From JAGWBD01 sp965197455 (GTDB taxonomy: Bacteria; Chloroflexota; Anaerolineae; Aggregatilineales; Phototrophicaceae), in the NCBI GenBank assembly GCA_965197455.1, contig OZ240208.1, positions 2,666,001-2,730,000 on the forward strand: DNA of 64,000 bases. Direction: 5' to 3'. Of the stretch, positions 56,989 through 64,000 are shown piece after piece. Every line of letters begins with the position of its first letter. Position 1 is the first letter of the stretch. Under the pieces are notes generated by a model. The model saw nothing but the letters and a program-made list of their open reading frames with translations, made no database searches and was not told the origin of the DNA. A program made the translations under genes and the position numbers.

Positions 56989-59505
56989 ATGGAACCGGAC
57001 GACACTATGGACGAACCCATCGCGGAACTCGACGAAACGGTCGAGACAACTGACGAAACGATTGAACACGCGGAAGCCAACGGCGCTGCTGCGCTGCCGG
57101 AAGAAGACGCCGAAGAGGAAGAACTGCAGCCGCTGGAGCTGCCGGTGCTGCCCCTGCGCGGCATGGTGGTCTACCCCCAGACGGCCGTGCCGCTCACTGT
57201 GGGTCAGCCGCGCAGCATGAAGCTGGTCGACAACGTGGTCAACGCCGACCGGGTGATCTGCCTCGTCGCTTCCAAAGATCCGGACAATGAAACGCCTGGG
57301 CCGGACGAGGTCTTCCGCGTCGGCACCCGGGCCTCCATCCATCGCCTGTCACGCTCGCCCGACGGCACGCTGCGCCTGCTGGTGCAGGGCCTGGCGCGCG
57401 TGCGCATCGATGAATTCGTGGAGGAGGACCCCTGGCTAAAGGCCTCCGTCACTGAAATCCCGGAGGAGCTGGACGCCGACGAGCTGGAACTTGAGGCGTT
57501 GATGCGCAACGTCGTCGACCAGTTCACGCGCATGGCCGAGCTGGTGCCCAGCATCCCGGGCGAGCTGATTTCTTCCGCGCTGAACATGGAAGACCCGCTG
57601 CAGCTGGTCTACGCCATCGCAACCTACGTGCGCATCGAGCTGGACGAGGCCCAGAATCTGCTGGAAATCGACTCGCTCGAGGGCAAGCTGCGCCACCTGA
57701 TGGCCCTGCTGGGCAAGGAACTGGAGGTGCTGGAGCTGGGGCGCAAGATCCAGACCGAGGCGCAATCCGGCATGGAGCAGGTGCAGCGCGAATACTTTCT
57801 GCGCGAGCAGTTGAAGGCCATTCAGCGCGAACTGGGCGAGAGCGACGAGCAAACGGTGGAAGTCGAAGAATTTCGCAAGCGCATCATGGCCGCCGGTATG
57901 CCCGAAGAGGCGCAGAAGGAAGGATTGCGTGAGCTGGAGCGTTTGTCGCGGTTGCCGACCGCCGCCGCCGAATACGGCGTCATCCGCACCTGGCTGGACT
58001 GGCTGACCAGCCTGCCCTGGTCGCAGCGCAGCGAGGACAAGCTCGACATCAGCAATGCGCGCGCGGTGCTGGACGAGGATCACTACGGCCTGAAGGACAT
58101 CAAGGAGCGCATCCTTGAGTACCTGGCCGTGCGCAAGCTGCGCGCTGAACGCGCCGCAGAGCAGGAAGCGCAGGAGGAACCGGCAGACCGCATCCGCCGC
58201 GACCGCAAGGGCGCCATTCTGGCTTTCGTCGGACCGCCCGGCGTGGGCAAGACCTCGCTGGGCGCCTCCATCGCGCGCGCCATGGGCCGTGAGTTCGTGC
58301 GCATGAGTCTGGGCGGCGTGCGTGACGAGGCGGAGATTCGCGGCTTCCGGCGCACCTACGTCGGCGCCATGCCCGGCCGCCTCATCCAGACCCTGCGCCG
58401 CGTCGAGTCGATCAACCCGGTCATCATGATGGACGAGGTCGACAAGCTGGGGCGCGACTTCCATGGCGACCCGGCCAGCGCGCTGCTGGAGGTGCTTGAC
58501 CCCGAGCAGAATCATGAGTTCCGCGACCACTATCTGGACGTGGCGCTGGACCTGAGCGAGGTGCTCTTCATCACCACCGCCAACGAGCTGGAGCCCATCC
58601 CCGGGCCGCTGCGCGACCGCATGGAGATCATCCATCTCAGCGGCTACACCGAGCATGAGAAGGTCGAAATCGCGCGCCAGTATCTGGTGCCGCGCCAGAT
58701 TCGCGAAAACGGCCTGCGCCGCTCCGAGATTGCCTTCGATGACGAGGCCCTGTTGCAGCTCATCCGCGATTACACGCGCGAGGCCGGCGTGCGCAGCCTC
58801 GAGCGTGAAATCGGGCGCGCGGCGCGCAAGGTGGTCACGCGCATCGCCGAAGGTGAGCAGGACTGCGTGCAGATTGACGAGACCTTGTTGCGCGAGTTTC
58901 TGGGCAAGCCGCGCCACGGCTGGCGCGAGGAGATCGCCGAGCGCACCGACAAGCCCGGCGTGGCCACCGGCCTGGCGTGGACGCCGGTGGGCGGCGAGGT
59001 GCTCTTCGTCGAGGCGGCGCTCATGGCCGGCGGCAAGGGCTTCCAGTACACCGGCCAGTTGGGCGAGGTAATGCAGGAGAGCGCGCTCATAGCGCTCAGC
59101 TACATCCGCTCCCAGGCCGCGGCGCTGGACATCGACCCCGCGCTCTTCGAGAGCAATGACATCCACCTGCACGTGCCGGCGGGCGCGGTGCGCAAGGATG
59201 GCCCCTCCGCTGGCGTGACCATGGCGGTGGCGCTGGCCTCGCTATTGACCGGACGACCGGTGCGCAGTGAGGTCGCCATGACCGGCGAGATCACCCTGCG
59301 CGGCCGGGTGCTGCCGGTGGGCGGCATCAAGGACAAGGTGCTGGCCGCGCACCGCCTGGGCGTGGCCACCGTTATCATCCCGCACAAAAACGAGAACGAC
59401 CTCGACGACCTGCCGGACGAGGTGCGCGAGTCGCTGGACTTCGTGCTGGCGGAACGCGTCGACGACGTGCTGGCGGCGTCGCTGGTAGAAGTGGAGTTAA
59501 CTTGA
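56989..59505 (+). CDS. lon: ATP-dependent protease Lon (LonA)
   Basis: 838 residues, cytosolic AAA+ serine protease for quality control. An acidic N-terminal tail precedes the substrate-binding LAN domain (LPVLPLRGMVVYPQTAVPLT). The AAA+ core has Walker A GPPGVGKTSLGAS and Walker B MMDEVDKLGRDF. The protease has catalytic Ser740 (KDGPSAGVTM) and Lys783 (GGIKDKVLAAHRLG), a complete dyad. ATG 56989 is chosen; a GTG at 56968 and ATG at 57007 are alternatives, as no strong ribosome binding site decides. The 3' end overlaps the convergent endonuclease gene by 9 bp. Confidence 0.96.
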   Translation: MEPDDTMDEPIAELDETVETTDETIEHAEANGAAALPEEDAEEEELQPLELPVLPLRGMVVYPQTAVPLTVGQPRSMKLVDNVVNADRVICLVASKDPDNETPGPDEVFRVGTRASIHRLSRSPDGTLRLLVQGLARVRIDEFVEEDPWLKASVTEIPEELDADELELEALMRNVVDQFTRMAELVPSIPGELISSALNMEDPLQLVYAIATYVRIELDEAQNLLEIDSLEGKLRHLMALLGKELEVLELGRKIQTEAQSGMEQVQREYFLREQLKAIQRELGESDEQTVEVEEFRKRIMAAGMPEEAQKEGLRELERLSRLPTAAAEYGVIRTWLDWLTSLPWSQRSEDKLDISNARAVLDEDHYGLKDIKERILEYLAVRKLRAERAAEQEAQEEPADRIRRDRKGAILAFVGPPGVGKTSLGASIARAMGREFVRMSLGGVRDEAEIRGFRRTYVGAMPGRLIQTLRRVESINPVIMMDEVDKLGRDFHGDPASALLEVLDPEQNHEFRDHYLDVALDLSEVLFITTANELEPIPGPLRDRMEIIHLSGYTEHEKVEIARQYLVPRQIRENGLRRSEIAFDDEALLQLIRDYTREAGVRSLEREIGRAARKVVTRIAEGEQDCVQIDETLLREFLGKPRHGWREEIAERTDKPGVATGLAWTPVGGEVLFVEAALMAGGKGFQYTGQLGEVMQESALIALSYIRSQAAALDIDPALFESNDIHLHVPAGAVRKDGPSAGVTMAVALASLLTGRPVRSEVAMTGEITLRGRVLPVGGIKDKVLAAHRLGVATVIIPHKNENDLDDLPDEVRESLDFVLAERVDDVLAASLVEVELT

Positions 59506-60153
59506 ACAGTAAACTTCACCAATAGGTTCAATATCTCGAATGTCAAACTGAAATTTTGCTGGCCTCGGTCTTCCGTTTGAGTTTCGACCTTGACGATGAA
59601 TCTTCAAGAGTTTGACCATAGAATTGTCAATCTCGAAGACACAAAAACGTTCTATTTTAATGGACACCTTTCGAATACGTGATCTTGCATTACGCTCTAT
59701 TCGTTCACGTTCGTATTTGGATTTGCCACCCTTCAACTGTGAGTGCCATCGTTGAAATGATCGATCTATATCGTTGAATCTCGCCTGACCTATCGCAATT
59801 ATCAGCCCTACGGATTTGTAATCTTCAATTGCTCTTAGAACTGCATTCTGGTCATTGATAATTACACCGTGCTGTACATTTCCCTTGTAGTTTACTGAGG
59901 AATGCGCTTTGAAATCCCAAGGGATTTGCCAAAATCCATCGAACTTTGTATTTCTATACTTTGGCCCAGGGAAGTTTAAAGGTGGATGTAAGCGACTTTG
60001 ACACAGATGCTCAAAATAGTGGCCGATCCATTCCATTTGCTTCCACTGAAAGTCAGCAGCCTTCAATTGAAGAATTGCTTCTCGACCATCCCAGTCATAT
60101 GGAAATTCTTGCAGCTTCTCAAGCAGTGGTGAAATCGTGGTCTCAGAATTCAA
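59497..60153 (-). CDS. Putative Type II restriction endonuclease
   Basis: 218 residues, low GC. No family recognised with certainty. The TTG start at 60153 overlaps the end of the DNA methyltransferase gene by 11 bp, the arrangement of a coupled R-M pair. A candidate nuclease core is FDGFWQIPWDFKAHS (D72, D80-F-K82, resembling the D-x-K half of a PD-(D/E)xK site), followed by a helix-rich basic C-terminus (KYERERIERNARSRIRKVS). The size is typical of an orthodox Type II enzyme. Call rests mainly on context. The last codons overlap lon. Confidence 0.55.
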   Translation of the reverse strand: MNSETTISPLLEKLQEFPYDWDGREAILQLKAADFQWKQMEWIGHYFEHLCQSRLHPPLNFPGPKYRNTKFDGFWQIPWDFKAHSSVNYKGNVQHGVIINDQNAVLRAIEDYKSVGLIIAIGQARFNDIDRSFQRWHSQLKGGKSKYERERIERNARSRIRKVSIKIERFCVFEIDNSMVKLLKIHRQGRNSNGRPRPAKFQFDIRDIEPIGEVYCSS

Positions 60154-60988
60154 GTAACCTCATCATCCCTTCTTTCGGTTTCGCAGTCTTTCCACCCTCT
60201 TTCTTGAGACGGTAGGTCCCACTAGCTAGGCGTCTATGTATGAAGTCGAAGTATTCAGGGACAATTTCGAAACCGATATATTGCCTCTGCATTAACGCAG
60301 AAACAACGGCAACTTGCCCACTTCCAAGAAATGGATCCAAGACCAAATCACCTGGTTCACTGGCGTAGTCGAGGATTTTGCTGACGACTTCTCGGGGCAG
60401 TTTGGTAGGAGTCTTGATTTCACCTGTCCAGTATTCGCGTTTAATGTCCCAAACATCCTCGAGATCGCGGTATCTAGCGGAACCTCCGTTATGAGAGCGT
60501 TCATCCCCAGAGAATCTGGAATTCAGGTTGAAAGTCCGCTTTCGGTCATCGATGCAGTAAAACAGACAGTGGTAGTGGGAAGTGACAAACTTGCGCCTGG
60601 TGGCCACACCAAACTGGTACTTCCAAATGATGTGGTTTATTTGTTGGAAGCCGACTTCGTCAGCGGCGATCAAGATGTCCTTTAGATTGTTCCAGCCGGA
60701 AAAAATAAATAGCGACCCGCTGGATTTCAAAACTCGTCTAGCCTGTTCCAACCATCTCCTAGAGAATTGCAGATAGTCAGCAGGCCTGATTTCGTTGTAC
60801 CCATCCAGTACACGTGATTCTGTGCGGTTGTAATTTGAACGCTTGGCCCCGAAATTGATTGCAAAAGGCGGGTCTGTGACGATGAGGTCGCAGCTTGCAT
60901 TCGGAAGCCGCTTGGCCATACCCTGAACGCAATCCTCGTTAAATACTCGATCACGGAAACCTGATTCGGGTTGTGAGTTCTTAATCAT
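60143..60988 (-). CDS. Type II DNA methyltransferase (beta class, probably N6-adenine)
   Basis: 281 residues. Motif IV comes first (DLIVTDPPFAINFGAKRSNY), motif I last (LVLDPFLGSGQVAVVSALMQ, then YIGFEI), the beta-class order. DPPF argues for adenine-N6 rather than cytosine-N4. The ATG at 60988 overlaps the stop of the small upstream gene (ATGA), so it is translationally coupled. Low GC. Recognition sequence unknown. Protects the host from the putative endonuclease encoded just downstream. Confidence 0.9.
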   Translation of the reverse strand: MIKNSQPESGFRDRVFNEDCVQGMAKRLPNASCDLIVTDPPFAINFGAKRSNYNRTESRVLDGYNEIRPADYLQFSRRWLEQARRVLKSSGSLFIFSGWNNLKDILIAADEVGFQQINHIIWKYQFGVATRRKFVTSHYHCLFYCIDDRKRTFNLNSRFSGDERSHNGGSARYRDLEDVWDIKREYWTGEIKTPTKLPREVVSKILDYASEPGDLVLDPFLGSGQVAVVSALMQRQYIGFEIVPEYFDFIHRRLASGTYRLKKEGGKTAKPKEGMMRLLEF

Positions 60989-61260
60989 GAGACTGCTCTG
61001 TACTTTGCCCAAATTCGGGCCAGCTTCGGTTCGTCGAAATTGTTCAGCCACCACTGCAACTCAGTCATGGTTTTGCCAGACACTTCTGCAGCCTGATTTA
61101 AATCATCACCATGCTCTCTGAGCAATGAGCAGATATACTCCAATTGTTCATCAGTACCAGACTGCATTCTGGCCTCTGCTGTCATTTCTGTTTCAAACTC
61201 GCGCTTCCAGTCAACGTTGTTGGGTTCCATGTTTAGCGAGCTCACCGGTTGAGTCCCCAT
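60985..61260 (-). CDS. Small helical protein, candidate R-M controller
   Basis: 91 residues from ATG 61260 (MGTQPVSSLNMEPNNVDWKR). The C-terminal half EQLEYICSLLREHGDDLNQA and AEVSGKTMTELQWWLNN resembles a helix-turn-helix (Fis-like) module. The frame runs further upstream into GC-rich DNA (to 61455), but a promoter (TTGACA/TAGGGT) inside that stretch and the composition change favour the internal ATG; ATG 61230 is also possible. It is first in the R-M operon, where controller proteins often sit. Function inferred from position only. Confidence 0.5.
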   Translation of the reverse strand: MGTQPVSSLNMEPNNVDWKREFETEMTAEARMQSGTDEQLEYICSLLREHGDDLNQAAEVSGKTMTELQWWLNNFDEPKLARIWAKYRAVS

Positions 61261-61280
61261 CTTGTCTATCACATAGATAC

Positions 61281-61308
61281 ACCCTAACGTAACCGCGAGA
61301 AATGTCAA
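61281..61308 (-). promoter_or_regulatory. Promoter of the restriction-modification operon
   Basis: On the minus strand TTGACA (61303-61308), 16 bp, TAGGGT (61281-61286), about 20 bp before the small gene's ATG. No controller box palindrome is obvious. Confidence 0.45.
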
Positions 61309-61517
61309 AAACTTGGCTACACCGTGAAACTTTGAGTCATCTGCGCTATACTGTGGCAACGTGGGCTTGCGCGGCGGATGCGCGCGCCGGTTCGCGTCCC
61401 GTTCCCCTGACGCATCCACATACCTGTCCGAATACCCAGGCCGCAGCCGTCGCATCGGAATGAGTGATTGCCGCGGCGAGAGAGAAGAACCGTTTGCCTA
61501 CGAGACGTAAAGCGCAG

Positions 61518-63266
61518 ATGAAGTGGTATCGCGCTGATTTGCACCTGCACACCCCCGCTTCAGACGATTATCAGGAGCCCGAAGCTTCCACTCTGGACAT
61601 CCTGCGCCGGGCCGAGGCCCGTGGCCTGGATGTCATCGCCTTCACCGACCACAACACCATCGGCGGCTATGCCGCCATGATGCGCGAAATTGAACAGCTC
61701 ACCTGGCTGGAAGAGCTGGGCCGCGCCCAGGCCGGGGAGAAGACCCGCCTGGCGGATTACCGCCGGCTGCTGAAGAAAGTTCTCGTGCTGCCTGGTTTCG
61801 AGTTCACCGCCACGCTGGGCTTTCACATCATCGGCGTGTTCGCGCCGGATACGCCCGTGCGTCAGATCGAGCACGCGCTGCTGAGCCTGCACGTGCCGCC
61901 CGAGGTGCTGGAGTCCGGCTCTTCACGCGTGGGCGCTTCGTCGGATGTGCTCAGCGCCTACCGCGTCATCAACGAATCCGGCGGAATCTGCATCGCGGCG
62001 CACGTGAACAGCACGCACGGCGTGGGAATGCGCGGCGTGGATTTCGGCGGCCAGACGCGCATCGCTTATACCCAGGACCCCAACCTGCACGCGCTGGAAG
62101 TGACCGACCTGACGAGCAAGGCGCGCGGCAGTACGCAGCGCTTCTTCTCCGGCACCAAGCCGGAATATCCGCGGCGCATGCGCTGCATCCAGGGCTCGGA
62201 CGCGCATCGCCTGACGGCGACCGGCGGCAAGGATCTCAACCGCAATCTGGGCGTCGGCGACCGCGTGACCGAGGTGCAGTTGCCGGAGCTGTCCTTCGCG
62301 GCGCTGCTGGAGCTCTTCCGCAGCAATGATTTCGCGCGCTCGCGGCCCTACACGGTCAGTCGCAAGACCTACGACTACGTCGGGCTGGCGCGTGAGGAGG
62401 GCCGCAGCGTCATCCAGTCCTTCCACGAGACGATGACGCGGCGCGGCGGCCGCCTCTACAACATCGTCGCCGACGTCTGCGCCTTCGCCAACGGAAACGG
62501 CGGCACGATCTGGGTGGGCGTCAGCTATGACAACAAGAAGGAACCCGTGGGCGTGAGCCGGGTGGCGGAGAGCACCAGGGCGCTGTCCGAGGCCATCAAC
62601 CGCATGCTGTCGCCGCAGCTCAAGGTGGAGATTGACGCGCTTGAGAGCCAGGGGAAAAAGGTGGTGCGCATGCGCGTGCCGCGCGGCGAGGACAAGCCCT
62701 ACGCCATCGAGGACTCCAAGATTTACGTGCGCTCGGATGTGGAGACCAGCCTGGCCGTGCGTGACGAGATCGTCAATCTGGTGCGCCAGGAACCGCAGGT
62801 TGAAGTGTCCGCAGCCGAGCCCGCGCCGGAGCCGGCAGCGCCGGCAGCAAACAAGAAAGCGGCTGTTCGTGACAACGGCGCCAGGCGGGCGGCTACGAAG
62901 GAAAGCGCTGGCGGCGTCAAACCGCCGCGCGGCGGCGTCGAGATCATCGGCACCGAGCAGCGCGATGACACGCGCTACCATGTGCTGCGCGACCTGCGCA
63001 ACGGCAACATCGTCAAGAACGTGACGCGCTCGTCGGCGCGCCGGCTGTGGCACTACGCCATCACGCAGCGCGAAAGCAATCCGGTGCGCACGGGCAATGT
63101 GCAATGGCAGGGCGATATCGGTCTGGTGCGTCGCTACAAGAAAGAGGGCAAGGCGCGCTTCGACCTGGCCCAGCGCAACAACAGTAACATCCGCGTCTAT
63201 TACGGCGTCGCCGAAAGCGGCATGCACGGCGTCTGGCAGGTTTTCCTCGCGGACGAGGAGAGCTGA
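61518..63266 (+). CDS. PHP-domain phosphoesterase fused to AlbA_2 DNA-binding domain
   Basis: 582 residues from ATG 61518 (MKWYRADLHLHTPASDDY). The PHP domain (about 1-285) has H9-x-H11, D44-H45 (FTDHNTIGGY), a Glu in PGFEFTATLGFHIIG, His in CIAAHVNSTHG and the late D-x-H in GSDAHRL, a complete metal set. An AlbA_2-like domain (about 310-440) follows: YNIVADVCAFANGNGGTIWV. A Pro/Ala-rich basic linker leads to an unrecognised C-terminal domain (RYHVLRDLRNGNIVKNVTRS ... GVAESGMHGVWQVFL). A GTG at 61464 could extend the N-terminus by 18 residues. GC content matches the core. Could act on nucleic acid; location beside an R-M island hints at defence. Confidence 0.82.
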   Translation: MKWYRADLHLHTPASDDYQEPEASTLDILRRAEARGLDVIAFTDHNTIGGYAAMMREIEQLTWLEELGRAQAGEKTRLADYRRLLKKVLVLPGFEFTATLGFHIIGVFAPDTPVRQIEHALLSLHVPPEVLESGSSRVGASSDVLSAYRVINESGGICIAAHVNSTHGVGMRGVDFGGQTRIAYTQDPNLHALEVTDLTSKARGSTQRFFSGTKPEYPRRMRCIQGSDAHRLTATGGKDLNRNLGVGDRVTEVQLPELSFAALLELFRSNDFARSRPYTVSRKTYDYVGLAREEGRSVIQSFHETMTRRGGRLYNIVADVCAFANGNGGTIWVGVSYDNKKEPVGVSRVAESTRALSEAINRMLSPQLKVEIDALESQGKKVVRMRVPRGEDKPYAIEDSKIYVRSDVETSLAVRDEIVNLVRQEPQVEVSAAEPAPEPAAPAANKKAAVRDNGARRAATKESAGGVKPPRGGVEIIGTEQRDDTRYHVLRDLRNGNIVKNVTRSSARRLWHYAITQRESNPVRTGNVQWQGDIGLVRRYKKEGKARFDLAQRNNSNIRVYYGVAESGMHGVWQVFLADEES

Positions 63267-63806
63267 TCAGGCCCGCTTCTGCGCATCCCCAGGCAGATGG
63301 TAGCGGCTGCCAAACGCGGCTTCGTCCATGTGCCAGGGCTCGCCCGACAGTCCAATCAGCAACCAGTTGCCGGCAGCGACGCTGACCGGCTGCGCGCTCT
63401 CCAGCGACTGGACGCATTGCGCTTCCGTCAGGCGCTGCGCCCACACGCCACGAACCTTGTACCAGGGCGTGCAGCCCGCCTGCTGCAGCACATCGAGTCC
63501 CGCCAGCTCTGGCAGCGCCTCGTCCCAGGCTCGATAGTCGCGTTCAAAGAGGTCGCGGCGCACCGGCCAACGCTCAAGCTCATTGAGCTGCGCGCGCTCC
63601 TGTCCGTCGGGACGGTAGCAGAGCATGTCGCCTGCATTGGCCTGCAGCGGCCCGACAACGCTGTGGACTGTTCGCGCCGCGCTCAGCTCACGCGCCATCA
63701 CCAGGCGTTTGCGCGGCAGCCAGAACTGAAAGCCCGCAGCCCGCAGCTCCGTATCCGTCCAGTCGCGTTGCCGCAGAATCTCGTCCGCGCCCCTTGCAGC
63801 GGTCAT
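63267..63806 (-). CDS. Conserved hypothetical protein with two PGDYG-like repeats
   Basis: 179 residues, function unknown. Two similar segments: VVGPLQANAGDMLCYRPDGQ with ERWPVRRDLFERDYRAWD, and SAQPVSVAAGNWLLIGLSGE with PWHMDEAAFGSRYHLPGD. Each has G-(D/N)-x-L, G, W-P/W-H and a final F-x-x-x-Y, resembling the PGDYG-type module. There is no signal peptide. The stop directly abuts the stop of the convergent PHP-AlbA_2 gene. Confidence 0.55.
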   Translation of the reverse strand: MTAARGADEILRQRDWTDTELRAAGFQFWLPRKRLVMARELSAARTVHSVVGPLQANAGDMLCYRPDGQERAQLNELERWPVRRDLFERDYRAWDEALPELAGLDVLQQAGCTPWYKVRGVWAQRLTEAQCVQSLESAQPVSVAAGNWLLIGLSGEPWHMDEAAFGSRYHLPGDAQKRA

Positions 63807-63870
63807 GGCGGCGGGACCTCTTCACCCATCTGCCGGACTATACCATTGCCGCGCATCCGCACAGCGTCGC

Positions 63871-64000
63871 TCAGGGCCAGCCGTGTGTGCTGCGGATGTG
63901 TTCCCAGGCTTCGGCGACATTGCGGAAGCGTTCCTCCGCCAGCGCGGTCGGCAGGGCGCTCACATCCGGATGCAGGTTGAGGGCCTGGCGTCGAAAGGCC
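63871..64000 (-). CDS. J-domain (DnaJ-like) protein, C-terminal 42 residues (truncated by window edge)
   Basis: Reading the minus strand from the window edge gives AFRRQALNLHPDVSALPTAL followed by AEERFRNVAEAWEHIRSTHG, WP and a TGA stop (63871-63873). The HPD tripeptide and the E-R-F-x-x-V-x-E-A-W helix are the J-domain loop and helix III, so this is the end of a J-domain protein that would stimulate DnaK-type ATPases. The protein stops right after the J domain, so it lacks the zinc and C-terminal domains of full DnaJ. The 5' part lies outside the window. Confidence 0.72.
   Translation of the reverse strand, partial: AFRRQALNLHPDVSALPTALAEERFRNVAEAWEHIRSTHGWP

Noticed and set aside
57436..59172. 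578-codon minus-strand frame opposite lon
   Set aside because: Antisense shadow; lon has both catalytic dyad residues and Walker motifs.
60985..61455. Longer 156-residue form of the small R-M gene
   Set aside because: The extra N-terminus crosses the promoter and into GC-rich DNA outside the island, and has no ribosome binding site.
1..64000. Transposases, integrases, phage structural genes, rRNA or riboswitches
   Set aside because: None recognised on either strand despite the low-GC islands.

Overview
The window is a GC-rich bacterial chromosome segment. It reads as a chromosomal core rather than a plasmid or prophage, because it carries the full str-S10-spc-alpha ribosomal supercluster. 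My tentative placement is Chloroflexota (Anaerolineae/Caldilineae-like). I infer this from the gene families and order (three tandem M42 peptidases, DUF3105, an NTF2-type class B PBP, rpsL-rpsG-fusA-tuf fused to the S10 cluster) and from a Gram-positive type LexA box. I could not test it with a tree. Many promoters can be read directly and follow TTGACA-N17-TATAAT closely.

Layout. 1-7338: end of an ammonium transporter, then two near-identical phytanoyl-CoA dioxygenase-like genes flanking a stand-alone Type ISP restriction-modification gene, a secreted beta-helix protein, a remnant of a second Type ISP gene and copies of an intergenic repeat. 7358-14541 (minus): a long co-directional run with a small zinc protein, class B PBP, a duplicated membrane protein, serS (with an unusual low-GC insertion), a 53-residue membrane ORF, greA, an endonuclease III homologue, a secreted propeller-like protein and a small membrane protein. 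14752-18669: a Trm112-like protein and three consecutive M42 aminopeptidases. 18723-20778: a two-gene operon behind a strong promoter that contains a LexA-type palindrome; it encodes an alpha/alpha-toroid protein and a radical SAM protein with helix-hairpin-helix, a candidate DNA-damage response unit. 20860-26695: gapA, a low-GC AlbA_2/Schlafen-type gene, a Cys-rich unknown, the hxlA-hxlB pair of the ribulose monophosphate pathway, a DUF3105 protein and a TrmH-family methyltransferase.

26785-47850: rpsL, rpsG, fusA, tuf, rpsJ, rplC, rplD, rplW, rplB, rpsS, rplV, rpsC, rplP, rpmC, rpsQ, rplN, rplX, rplE, rpsN, rpsH, rplF, rplR, rpsE, rpmD, rplO, secY, adk, map, rpmJ, rpsM, rpsK, rpoA, rplQ, truA, rplM, rpsI, closed by a clear terminator. 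infA and rpsD are missing from their usual places. Several products have odd residues: EF-Tu Arg next to the catalytic His, adenylate kinase P-loop Thr to Val, and an altered S14 zinc site. truA appears to start at CTG.

47867-64000: cupin, AlkZ/YcaQ-like glycosylase, MazG, a THUMP-type RNA methyltransferase, an APH-like kinase, an amidohydrolase, tRNA-Pro(CGG), a CDP-alcohol phosphatidyltransferase, lgt, a DinB-like protein and lon. A low-GC restriction-modification island (small regulator candidate, DNA methyltransferase, putative endonuclease) then abuts the 3' end of lon. After it come a PHP-AlbA_2 fusion protein, an unknown protein and the 3' end of a J-domain gene.

The core genes are translation, cell-envelope and DNA-maintenance functions. 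The accessory material consists of short low-GC insertions (2865-3955, 11301-11513, 21918-23102, 59497-61345), most of them linked to restriction or defence-type proteins.
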